A DNA stretch of 64,000 nt from Companilactobacillus farciminis KCTC 3681 = DSM 20184 (GTDB lineage Bacteria; Bacillota; Bacilli; Lactobacillales; Lactobacillaceae): NCBI RefSeq assembly GCF_002706745.1, contig NZ_CP017702.1, forward strand, positions 2,294,001-2,358,000, written 5' to 3'. Shown one piece after another: positions 57,318-64,000 of this stretch. The notes under the pieces were generated by a model, which was not told the origin of the DNA, did no database searches, and was given only the letters and a program-made list of their open reading frames with translations. How positions within the stretch are numbered: position 1 is the first letter of the stretch; each line of letters opens with the position of its first letter. A program made the translations under genes and the position numbers.

Positions 57318-58667
57318 ATGTTTCTTTTGGCTACAAATGATCAGCAGTACCGCAATCCAGACGCAGTCTTAGACGTCTACGAAAAGCCACCACTAAGCAG
57401 TTGGGCCTTTTTATCTTTACAGCACTTATTCTCAATGTTCGGTGCCACCGTTTTGGTACCGTTACTAGTTGGACTAGATCCTAGTATTGCCCTCTTTAGT
57501 TCTGGTGTCGGAACAATTATTCATATTTTGATTACTCATCGCAAGATTCCAGCTTACATGAGTTCTAGTTTCTCATTCATTGTGCCGATGGTTTCCTTAA
57601 TGAAGACAGTTGGTTATGCCGGTGTCGCTCAAGGTACTATCGCCGTTGGTATGGTTTACTTGATTGTTTCATTGATCGTCGGTTTCGTTGGTTCCGATTG
57701 GATCGACAAAGCTTTGCCACCTATCGTCGTTGGACCAATCGTTATCGTCATTGGTATGTCAGTTGCTGGAAGTGCTGCTAACAACGCCATGATGAACGGT
57801 TCTCACTACGATTTAACTTACTTTGGTGTCGCTATGTTCACTTTATTCTTAACTGTTATTTTGAACATGGTTTTACGAGGATTTTGGAGTAATATTGCTA
57901 TTCTTTTAGGTATCGTTGGGGGCTACATTCTAGCCGTTGCTTTAGGTATCGTTGATTTTTCAAAAGTTATTTCTACACCTTGGTTCAAATTACCTGCCTT
58001 TGATATTATGTTTGCTAACTACATGCCTAAGAAAATTTATTGGGGCGCTATCTTGAGTTTTGCACCAATTGCTTTCGTAACGATGGCGGAACACTTGGGA
58101 CACATCATGGTGCTAGACGAATTGACTGGTCGTGACTTCTTCAAAGATCCCGGTCTTCACAAAACTCTAGCTGGTGATGGTACAGCTTCAATCGTTGCTG
58201 CCTTTCTAGGTGGTCCCCCTGTGACATCATACGGTGAAAACATTGGTGTCATGGCCGTTAATAAGATTTTCAGTGTTTACGTTGTTATCGGTGCTGCCGT
58301 CTTCGCTGCTTTGTTTGGATTCGTTGGTAAATTGAGTGCCTTGATCCAAACTATCCCTGGACCAGTTATCGGTGGTATCAGTTTCGTCTTATTCGGAGTT
58401 ATTTCATCAAGTGGTTTGAGAATCTTAGTTGACAACAAAGTCGACTTCAACGAAAAACGTAATTTGATGATTGCTTCAGTTATCTTAGTTATCGGTATTG
58501 GTAATGCCTATTTACAAATCGGTAGTTTCCAATTTACCGGTGTTGGTGTAGCTACAGTTGTTGGTATTGTTTTGAACTTAATCTTGCCAAAGCACGCCTT
58601 GTCAGAACACTGGGACGATGACAAAGACAATTGGAAAAAGGATCAAAAGGCAAAAGGAAATGCTTAA
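57318..58667 (+). CDS. Uracil permease (NCS2 family)
   Basis: 449-aa, 14-helix nucleobase:proton symporter. N-terminal FLSLQHLFSMFGATVLVPLLVGLDPSIALFSSGVGTI is typical; FVTMAEHLGHIMVLDEL near residue 255 and GGPPVTSYGENIGVMAVN near 300 hold the substrate residues of UraA/PyrP. The ATG is preceded by TTTAGGGGAG, nine bases of which (TTTAGGGGA) are perfectly complementary to the second C-rich box of small RNAs B and C. A PyrR leader lies upstream. Confidence 0.9.
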   Translation: MFLLATNDQQYRNPDAVLDVYEKPPLSSWAFLSLQHLFSMFGATVLVPLLVGLDPSIALFSSGVGTIIHILITHRKIPAYMSSSFSFIVPMVSLMKTVGYAGVAQGTIAVGMVYLIVSLIVGFVGSDWIDKALPPIVVGPIVIVIGMSVAGSAANNAMMNGSHYDLTYFGVAMFTLFLTVILNMVLRGFWSNIAILLGIVGGYILAVALGIVDFSKVISTPWFKLPAFDIMFANYMPKKIYWGAILSFAPIAFVTMAEHLGHIMVLDELTGRDFFKDPGLHKTLAGDGTASIVAAFLGGPPVTSYGENIGVMAVNKIFSVYVVIGAAVFAALFGFVGKLSALIQTIPGPVIGGISFVLFGVISSSGLRILVDNKVDFNEKRNLMIASVILVIGIGNAYLQIGSFQFTGVGVATVVGIVLNLILPKHALSEHWDDDKDNWKKDQKAKGNA

Positions 58668-58678
58668 TTCCCATTACT

Positions 58679-58725
58679 AAAAAGCGACTCATATCTATTT
58701 TATAAGATATGAATCGCTTTTTTTT
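58679..58725. terminator. Bidirectional terminator between uracil permease and fbp
   Basis: AAAAAGCGACTCATATCT and AGATATGAATCGCTTTTT pair; T-runs on both strands. Confidence 0.85.
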
Positions 58726-58726
58726 T

Positions 58727-60598
58727 TTAACAAAATTCACGTAAATGTTTAATTTGTTTCTGAATATTTTTACCGTAATCAGTATCTTTAATCGTACGAC
58801 GTTCAGAAGAATGTTCAACGATTTCTTTATCGATTACCACATCAGACATTTCCGCAATCGACTTATTCTTATTAGCGAATGGTTTCAAAGTTTCTAGACG
58901 CATCCCATAAGAATCGTATAGCAAAGTATGTCCACCAATTTTAGAATTATGCTTAGCATCGAACATTCCATTGACTACGATAACCTTCTTATCAGCCATG
59001 ATTGGATTAGCATTCTCATTAGCCGGCGTATGACCGTTAACGATATGTCCTCGAGTACTTAATTCAAATTCTCTAAGAATCCTATTGGCAAACCATTCTT
59101 CGTTGCACAAATCAAAGAAAGGATTGGGCGTTTCCTCTTGAAGTTTTTCATCATCAACAAAATAGCGTTCGAAAGTTGTCATCTTATCTTTGCCAAATAA
59201 AGGTGAATTGCTGCCTTCCCACAAGTACCAAAGAAAATCTGAATTAAAGCAATCGGCTGTCGTTGGGTGTCTCATAGCATCTTTGACAATATATTCACTG
59301 TAATCTAGGAATTCCTTACCAGCGTATTCTTTGCCACCAATCTTCATTGACAAAAAATTCCCTTTTTGATCGACTGGAATGCAGCCGTGAAATAATAAGT
59401 TGCCGTTATGCTCAAGGTACATTCCACCATTATCAGCTACGAACCACATGTCTTCGTTTAACTTATTTGATTGAATAAATTGGTTGATCAGATCAATCAA
59501 AACTACTCGCTCACTGTGCGTAATTTGATAAGGGTCGCCTGGATTAACTGATTGAAAACAGCCATTTTCGATATGATACTTTTTCCCATCTATCGTAACG
59601 GTGGTTTTGTCCAAACCTAATTTATCCAACAATAGTCGATCATCCATCCCAAATTCTGGACGACGCTTAATTGCCTGACCTTCCAATTTAAATTCCATGA
59701 TGGCTGCAGCTTGTTGAATACAGTTATCAATATCTTTTTCCTCATCAGTCATTCCCGCCCAAGCAACTTTAGGTTCAAAATTAGGCAATGGCACGTAACG
59801 ATTCGTTGCAAACTTGACCATTGAAGTTAGGTCGATTCCATAGACGTCTTCTAACAATTTCAAATTATGATAACGGGCGCTGATTCTAATCAGATTTATC
59901 ATACACAGCTTGGAACCAGCCATACTTCCCAACCACAAAATATCATGATTGCCCCACTCAAAGTCAAAGTTTTGCCACGTTTCGGTTAAATGATTAATAA
60001 TTTTATTAGGATTAGGACCTCGATCGTACAAATCGCCAATAATGTGGATTCTCTCGATAGCTAACTTCTGGATAGCGTGACAAAGAGAAATAATAAATTC
60101 ATCCGCTAAACCTAATTTAACCAATTGTTTGACCATTTCACGATAGTACTGACGCTTATCTTCCGCTCTCAAATTACCAAAGACTAACTCTTCAGAAATA
60201 TCTAGAAATTTCGTATCAAGCGACTGATCGATTACATTTTGAGGATACTTTTCAGCAACGTATCGTAAGACCTCAATCATTTGATTCGTTGTGTCCATAT
60301 ACCACTGTTCCAAATCATTGCCTTCCAAGTCGGGAGTGATTTTTTTCAAAATATCTTCGGGATAATAAATTAAGCAGACCAATTTTTGCTGATTAGGAAT
60401 TGTTAAGCGACCATTGAATAACTCGCCAACTTTACGACTAATATTGCCGGCACCACTGCGAATGATATTCAAATATTTATCGTCATTCCCGTGGACATCA
60501 CTAATAAACGCCTCTGTACCTTTAGGTAAGTTCAGAGTCGCCGATAAATTAATGATCTTCGTTTTTATTTCATTAATATCTGTAAATTTATCTTCCAT
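58727..60598 (-). CDS. fbp: Fructose-1,6-bisphosphatase, class III
   Basis: 623-aa enzyme of the Firmicutes-specific class III, with a metallophosphatase core. AFISDVHGNDDKYLNIIRSGAG near residue 32 and IHIIGDLYDRGPNPNKI near 195, followed by DFEWGNHDILWLG, give the metal-binding Asp, His and Asn residues; late GHTPAN adds His. Length fits B. subtilis Fbp. It dephosphorylates fructose-1,6-bisphosphate in gluconeogenesis. GGTCC-type weak spacing but AAGGACC-like site (AGAAGGTCC on the minus strand) precedes the ATG. Confidence 0.95.
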   Translation of the reverse strand: MEDKFTDINEIKTKIINLSATLNLPKGTEAFISDVHGNDDKYLNIIRSGAGNISRKVGELFNGRLTIPNQQKLVCLIYYPEDILKKITPDLEGNDLEQWYMDTTNQMIEVLRYVAEKYPQNVIDQSLDTKFLDISEELVFGNLRAEDKRQYYREMVKQLVKLGLADEFIISLCHAIQKLAIERIHIIGDLYDRGPNPNKIINHLTETWQNFDFEWGNHDILWLGSMAGSKLCMINLIRISARYHNLKLLEDVYGIDLTSMVKFATNRYVPLPNFEPKVAWAGMTDEEKDIDNCIQQAAAIMEFKLEGQAIKRRPEFGMDDRLLLDKLGLDKTTVTIDGKKYHIENGCFQSVNPGDPYQITHSERVVLIDLINQFIQSNKLNEDMWFVADNGGMYLEHNGNLLFHGCIPVDQKGNFLSMKIGGKEYAGKEFLDYSEYIVKDAMRHPTTADCFNSDFLWYLWEGSNSPLFGKDKMTTFERYFVDDEKLQEETPNPFFDLCNEEWFANRILREFELSTRGHIVNGHTPANENANPIMADKKVIVVNGMFDAKHNSKIGGHTLLYDSYGMRLETLKPFANKNKSIAEMSDVVIDKEIVEHSSERRTIKDTDYGKNIQKQIKHLREFC

Positions 60599-60739
60599 TT
60601 AGAAAAGGACCTTCTCCCGCAATATATAAAACGTCGTTATGACAGCGTATACAATTGAACTATACCAAATGCACAGTCTATTTCCAAGTATCAAACTAAT
60701 ATTTGAGTTAAAATTATAGTTATAGGAGGTTAGTTAGAC

Positions 60740-61624
60740 ATGAATTTAAAATTAGATTCTACTGTAACTTTGAATAATGGTGTTAAAATGCCCCAATTAG
60801 GTATGGGTGTTTGGAAGGTCAACAACTCTGGCGCTTCTCAAGCCGTCCAATGGGCATTAAAACATGGCTATAAAGCAATTGATACTGCTAAACAATATGG
60901 TAACGAAGCTGGTGTGGGCGAAGGATTACAAAAAGGTTTTGCAGACAATGGTCTCAAACGTGAAGATATTTTCCTAACAACTAAGATCTTCAACGGTGAC
61001 CAAGGTTATCAATCAACACTCGACAACTTCGAAGGTCAATTAAAGAGACTACAAACTGATTATGTAGATCTACTCTTGATTCACTGGCCAGTTGATGGAA
61101 CTTACCTAGAAACATGGCGTGCTTTGGAAACCATTTATAAAGAAGGCAAAGCCCGTGCTATTGGTGTTTCTAACTTCAATATTGAAAGATTAAAGGATAT
61201 TCTTCAACACTGCTCAATCAAACCAGCAGTTAACCAAATGGAATATCACCCACTTTGCCAAGAAGTTGATATCAAGAACTTCTGTGATGAAAACAACATT
61301 CATCTTGAAGCATGGTCTCCACTTGGCGGTGGCTCAGTTCTAGGTGATCCTAGACTCAAGAAGATTGCTGACAAATACAACAAGTCAGTCGCTCAAGTTA
61401 TTTTACGTTGGGACTTACAAAATGGCATTATTACCATTCCTAAGTCAGTTCACGAAGAAAGAATCGTCCAAAACGCTGATGTTTACGATTTCGAACTAAG
61501 TGACGCCGACATGAAAGAAATCAATGGCTTTGACACAGATAAAAGAAGTCTTTGGTATGGTGGCTTCTTCTGGAGTGGCAACCCTGATGGTTATAAAGAC
61601 GAAGTTGAACAATGGGACGACTAA
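60740..61624 (+). CDS. Aldo/keto reductase (2,5-diketogluconate reductase-like)
   Basis: 294-aa NADPH-dependent reductase. Complete AKR tetrad: Asp and Tyr in AIDTAKQYGNEAGVGE (here Tyr in QYG), Lys in LTTKIF, His in LLIHWP. QMEYHPLCQ and IPKSVHEERIVQN complete the family pattern. Usual activities are reduction of aldehydes and 2-keto compounds. AGGAGG precedes the ATG. Stands alone with its own terminator. Confidence 0.9.
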   Translation: MNLKLDSTVTLNNGVKMPQLGMGVWKVNNSGASQAVQWALKHGYKAIDTAKQYGNEAGVGEGLQKGFADNGLKREDIFLTTKIFNGDQGYQSTLDNFEGQLKRLQTDYVDLLLIHWPVDGTYLETWRALETIYKEGKARAIGVSNFNIERLKDILQHCSIKPAVNQMEYHPLCQEVDIKNFCDENNIHLEAWSPLGGGSVLGDPRLKKIADKYNKSVAQVILRWDLQNGIITIPKSVHEERIVQNADVYDFELSDADMKEINGFDTDKRSLWYGGFFWSGNPDGYKDEVEQWDD

Positions 61625-61646
61625 AATAATCTCATTTTAATAAGAC

Positions 61647-61701
61647 AAAAAAAGGAACCTCTTTAATGTAGAAAGATTACATATTAAGAGGCTCCTTTTT
61701 T
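61647..61701. terminator. Bidirectional terminator
   Basis: AAAAAAAGGAACCTCTTTA and TAAGAGGCTCCTTTTTT form a long stem between convergent genes. Confidence 0.85.
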
Positions 61702-61705
61702 GATG

Positions 61706-62494
61706 TTAAGATATTTTCTTTTCATTAGTTTTGATTTCACCGTCACTAAAAATTAGTGGGATTTCTTCCTTATCCATTACCAAACCTGACAAATCATAAG
61801 CTTCTACGAAATCTTCAAATTTAGTCACTGTTGTCAACAGACCAACTTCCGCCCAAACGCTTGCTTCAACGATATTTTGGCCGACGACAATCGTTTGTTT
61901 GATATCGCTAAGATTCATATGGACTGACTCAAAACCGTTCTCAGACATGGCGATAATACCATTTTGCAAGTAATAAGTTGTTACAGGTTCTTCTTTAGTA
62001 GAATCATTGATATCAATTGCCCATTTAAAGTCTGAATCCGGTCTAGTGGCAACTTTAATTTGTTTATCGTTACTCAACCAGATTCCTTCAATATCAGAAT
62101 TCTTTAATAACGGCGTTACATATTTATTAAAAGCCTGTTCCAAAGCCCATGCTTGAACTAAATTAGTTGGATCGTACTTGCCAGCAAAATATGGCGTATA
62201 AATTCCATCAGTCATCTGCTCTGCCAAAACAGTTGAATTATAGATCATGGCAAAGTCACTCGATTCTTGTAGCGGCGTTTTATCTCCTCTTTGAAACCTT
62301 GATACCAAAGAATCATAGGCAAATGGCGAGAATTGTCGATTAACATCCATCAGGAACTGTTCCACATTTTGATGAGCTAGTTTCATTTGTTCCATTAAAA
62401 TTTGATTGTTTTTAGTTGTTGCTATTTCAAGTTTAAATTGCGTATTCATTTGATTGATTATCATATTAGGGAAAAAGTATTTTTTAATTTTCAT
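61706..62494 (-). CDS. ApbE-like FMN transferase, divergent (paralogue 1)
   Basis: 262-aa protein distantly like FAD:protein FMN transferase. Recognisable: VNRQFSPFAYDSLVSRFQRGD near residue 50, MTDGIYTPYFAGKYDPTNLVQAWALEQAF near 95-125, matching the DPTGLVKGWA of ApbE, and TIVVGQNIVEASVWAEVGLL near the end where ApbE has its ADaLAT helix. The usual HIIDP motif and the clear metal-binding Asp are missing, so activity is doubtful. No lipoprotein signal. ATG at 62494 follows GAGG. Its paralogue lies upstream. Confidence 0.65.
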   Translation of the reverse strand: MKIKKYFFPNMIINQMNTQFKLEIATTKNNQILMEQMKLAHQNVEQFLMDVNRQFSPFAYDSLVSRFQRGDKTPLQESSDFAMIYNSTVLAEQMTDGIYTPYFAGKYDPTNLVQAWALEQAFNKYVTPLLKNSDIEGIWLSNDKQIKVATRPDSDFKWAIDINDSTKEEPVTTYYLQNGIIAMSENGFESVHMNLSDIKQTIVVGQNIVEASVWAEVGLLTTVTKFEDFVEAYDLSGLVMDKEEIPLIFSDGEIKTNEKKIS

Positions 62495-62596
62495 ATTAAC
62501 GTACCTCATTTATATATAGTCAAATCTTCTTTAACTATATATAAAATTATAAAAATGAGATATGAATTATTTATGACTAAAGATAGAATTTTTAAA

Positions 62597-62632
62597 CAAA
62601 AAAAGAACCGCATAACGACGTTACACAGTTCA
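62597..62632 (-). terminator. Terminator after ApbE-like paralogue 2
   Basis: GAAC...TAACG facing CGTTA...GTTC, then seven Ts on the minus strand; the stem has mismatches. Confidence 0.6.
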
Positions 62633-63406
62633 TTTCCGTAAAGGAATCTTATCTGAAAAACCGTCACGGAAGTTTTCTAAACCGGCATACTTATCAACAA
62701 TCATCCCAGTTAAATGATACTTGGTAATAAACTCAGAAAATTTGGCTCCCGCTGACAATCCGGCTGACGACCAAATATTAGTATCCAAGGCATTATTGCC
62801 AACGATAGTCACTTGTTCAACGTTGCTCTTTTCATTCCGCAAACTACGCAACTCATTAGCAGTTGAAACAGCACCATTCTTCAAGAAATACGTTGCTAAC
62901 AAAATATCGAGATTCTTCGGATCCTTGATTGCAATTCTCCATCTGAAATCAATATTAGGGCGACTTGCCAAGCGAACATCTTCACCACAACGTAGTGACA
63001 CACCATCGATACCTTCATCGCTCAATAGTGATAATAAATAACGGTTAAAGATTTGATCAATCATCCAACCATTCAACAAACCAATTGGATCGTACTTCCC
63101 ATTATAATAAGAACTAAAGTAATGATGGGTCATTTGTTCAGCTGTAATCGTCTGTTCATAAACTTCACGAAAAGTCTTTGAAGTCATCAAGGCCGTCTCT
63201 TCTCCATCTTGGAAACGTGCTAACAACGAATCATGATTCTCTAATGAAAACAGGCTATCATATTCTTGAATATTTTCAGAAATTTTACCAATAGTCTCAT
63301 CGACTAATTCTTTATTAATAGCACCCTCATTCAAGGTGGCCAATTTAACTTCAAATGGCAGATCAAACTTATTAATAACAATGCTTATATATTTATATTC
63401 ATTCAT
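62630..63406 (-). CDS. ApbE-like FMN transferase, divergent (paralogue 2)
   Basis: 258-aa homologue of the downstream gene: EYDSLFSLENHDSLLARFQDGEE, AEQMTHHYFSSYYNGKYDPIGLLNGWMIDQIFNRYLLSLL, TIVGNNALDTNIWSSAGLSAG. Overall about one third identical by eye. Again the DP-GLxxGW block is kept but the HIIDP-type segment is not. ATG at 63406 follows GGAGTG. Such lactobacillus proteins are usually annotated FAD:protein FMN transferase; real activity is uncertain. Confidence 0.65.
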   Translation of the reverse strand: MNEYKYISIVINKFDLPFEVKLATLNEGAINKELVDETIGKISENIQEYDSLFSLENHDSLLARFQDGEETALMTSKTFREVYEQTITAEQMTHHYFSSYYNGKYDPIGLLNGWMIDQIFNRYLLSLLSDEGIDGVSLRCGEDVRLASRPNIDFRWRIAIKDPKNLDILLATYFLKNGAVSTANELRSLRNEKSNVEQVTIVGNNALDTNIWSSAGLSAGAKFSEFITKYHLTGMIVDKYAGLENFRDGFSDKIPLRK

Positions 63407-63475
63407 ATTTTTCACTCCTTTGGCTAAAAAAGGTTCTATCCTAAAAGCACTTAAAAATAAAGAGTAGAACCACTA

Positions 63476-63644
63476 TCCAGTCCGGAATAGCAAAGAAAAT
63501 TGGCTCAAATGTGAAATTTCTCTTGGCAATTTATTGCCTAGTGAAAGGTCGATCTTGAAGACTTTGCCCGGTTTTGATTTTAGCAAAGGCTCCAAGTCGT
63601 GCCCACATTGTTCCAGCCAAATTTTCTTTGCTATGGAGGACGGA
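63476..63644. repeat. Palindromic intergenic repeat, copy A2
   Basis: About 170 bp, inverted relative to copy A1: starts CCAGTCCGGAATAGCAAAG and ends CTTTGCTATGGAGGACGGA. Arms AAATTGGCTCAAATGTG and CACATTGTTCCAGCCAAATT; central hairpin TTGGCAATTTATTGCC at 63523. Shares GACTTTGCCCGG and GCTCCAAGTCGTGCCCAC with A1. It fills the 350-bp gap before the xanthine permease. Confidence 0.8.
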
Positions 63645-63653
63645 AAATTATAT

Positions 63654-63699
63654 TAAAAAAATACGTATACTTATCTTATTTATCGACAAGTATACGTAC
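63654..63699 (-). terminator. Terminator after the xanthine permease gene
   Basis: TACGTATACTT and AAGTATACGTA pair, with a seven-T run on the minus strand. Confidence 0.8.
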
Positions 63700-63756
63700 C
63701 AAATGTGATGAAAATATGACCAAACTTTGCTTATGCTTTGAAAGTTTCAAAACTTG

Positions 63757-64000
63757 CTAATTTGTCTTTTTGTTCGGATTTAGCAATAAATTCAAAATAA
63801 TTGCTGAAAAACTTCCGACTACTAAACCATTATTCAAAATAGTTTGAACAGTTGATGGTAAGAAGTGGAGTAAAGTTGGTTGAACTGTTACACCCAAACC
63901 TAAACTGATTGAAACGGCCATAATCATAATGTTGTTATTGTTCATTTCAACACGTGACAACATTTTGATTCCTTCAATACCTACGGTACCAAACATAATC
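63757..64000 (-). CDS. Xanthine/uracil-type permease, C-terminal part
   Basis: The frame runs off the window edge; only the last 81 or so residues are present. MFGTVGIEGIKMLSRVEMNNNNIMIMAVSISLGLGVTVQP matches the helices 11-12 region of NCS2 xanthine permeases (PbuX), followed by two further helices. A purine-salvage role is usual. Upstream regulation (purine riboswitch) would be outside the window. Confidence 0.8.
   Translation of the reverse strand, partial: IMFGTVGIEGIKMLSRVEMNNNNIMIMAVSISLGLGVTVQPTLLHFLPSTVQTILNNGLVVGSFSAIILNLLLNPNKKTN

Noticed and set aside
1..64000. CRISPR array, tRNA or rRNA genes, prophage or complete IS element
   Set aside because: No regularly spaced short repeats, no cloverleaf with CCA-type ends recognised, no transposase or integrase frame seen.

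Overview
The window is low-GC Gram-positive DNA with strong AGGAGG-type ribosome binding sites, many TTG/GTG starts and T-rich intrinsic terminators. Gene content points to the Lactobacillaceae: mannose-family PTS, L-2-hydroxyisocaproate dehydrogenase-type enzymes, a Ddl of the D-Ala-D-Lac type, MntH, Firmicutes class III fructose bisphosphatase, inducible-type ornithine decarboxylase, enterocin-A-type immunity proteins, YhgE/Pip. A Companilactobacillus-like species is my guess; nothing in the window proves the genus. No rRNA, tRNA, intact IS element, prophage or CRISPR array was seen.

Layout. 1-1.7 kb: end of a WxL-like surface protein, an empty 400 bp stretch and a glycerophosphodiesterase. 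1.8-11.2 kb (minus strand): an amino-sugar locus in the order GntR regulator, PTS EIIB-EIIC-EIID-EIIA, an unusual 671-aa TIM-barrel-like protein, AgaS-like SIS enzyme, then two NagA deacetylases, each with its own promoter. Similar operator-like sequences (GGTCTATACC and variants) sit at the regulator and at both nagA promoters, so this looks like one regulon. It is organised like the gnb (galacto-N-biose/GalNAc) operon of Lacticaseibacillus casei, with the glycosidase replaced. 11.3-14.9 kb: two hydroxyacid dehydrogenase paralogues and ddl. 15-29.6 kb: mostly plus-strand housekeeping and membrane genes (DUF1002 protein, P-type ATPase, RNase HI, YhgE/Pip, Zn peptidase, cardiolipin synthase, Fic, TauE). 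29.6-34 kb: TetR-regulated ABC exporter and an aldo/keto reductase. 34-39.1 kb: ornithine decarboxylase, a YnbB-like PLP enzyme and a divergent APC permease.

39.2-45.5 kb is an accessory island: about eight small immunity-like proteins and two small membrane proteins around an AgrC/AgrA-type two-component pair, with no recognisable bacteriocin, pheromone or exporter gene. Repeated terminator hairpins and 22-bp-spaced direct repeats upstream of three transcription units suggest a peptide-responsive immunity regulon.

46-64 kb: mntH, TerC, two tandem APC permeases, AraC regulator, CIRCE-controlled hsp20, a LacI regulator, menG, phosphatase, uracil permease with a PyrR-type leader, fbp, aldo/keto reductase, a pair of ApbE-like proteins and the end of a xanthine permease. 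Around the LacI gene lie three related ~100-nt predicted small RNAs with C-rich unpaired boxes (CCCCCUAUAACA, AUCCCCUA). Two have the same promoter layout, with a TTCACA-N5-TTCACA direct repeat exactly 61 nt upstream of the predicted RNA start. I consider this the best candidate for an undescribed system here: a response-regulator-driven family of anti-Shine-Dalgarno small RNAs. A second recurring theme is a family of about 170-bp imperfectly palindromic intergenic repeats (13.4, 48.0 and 63.5 kb, plus remnants).
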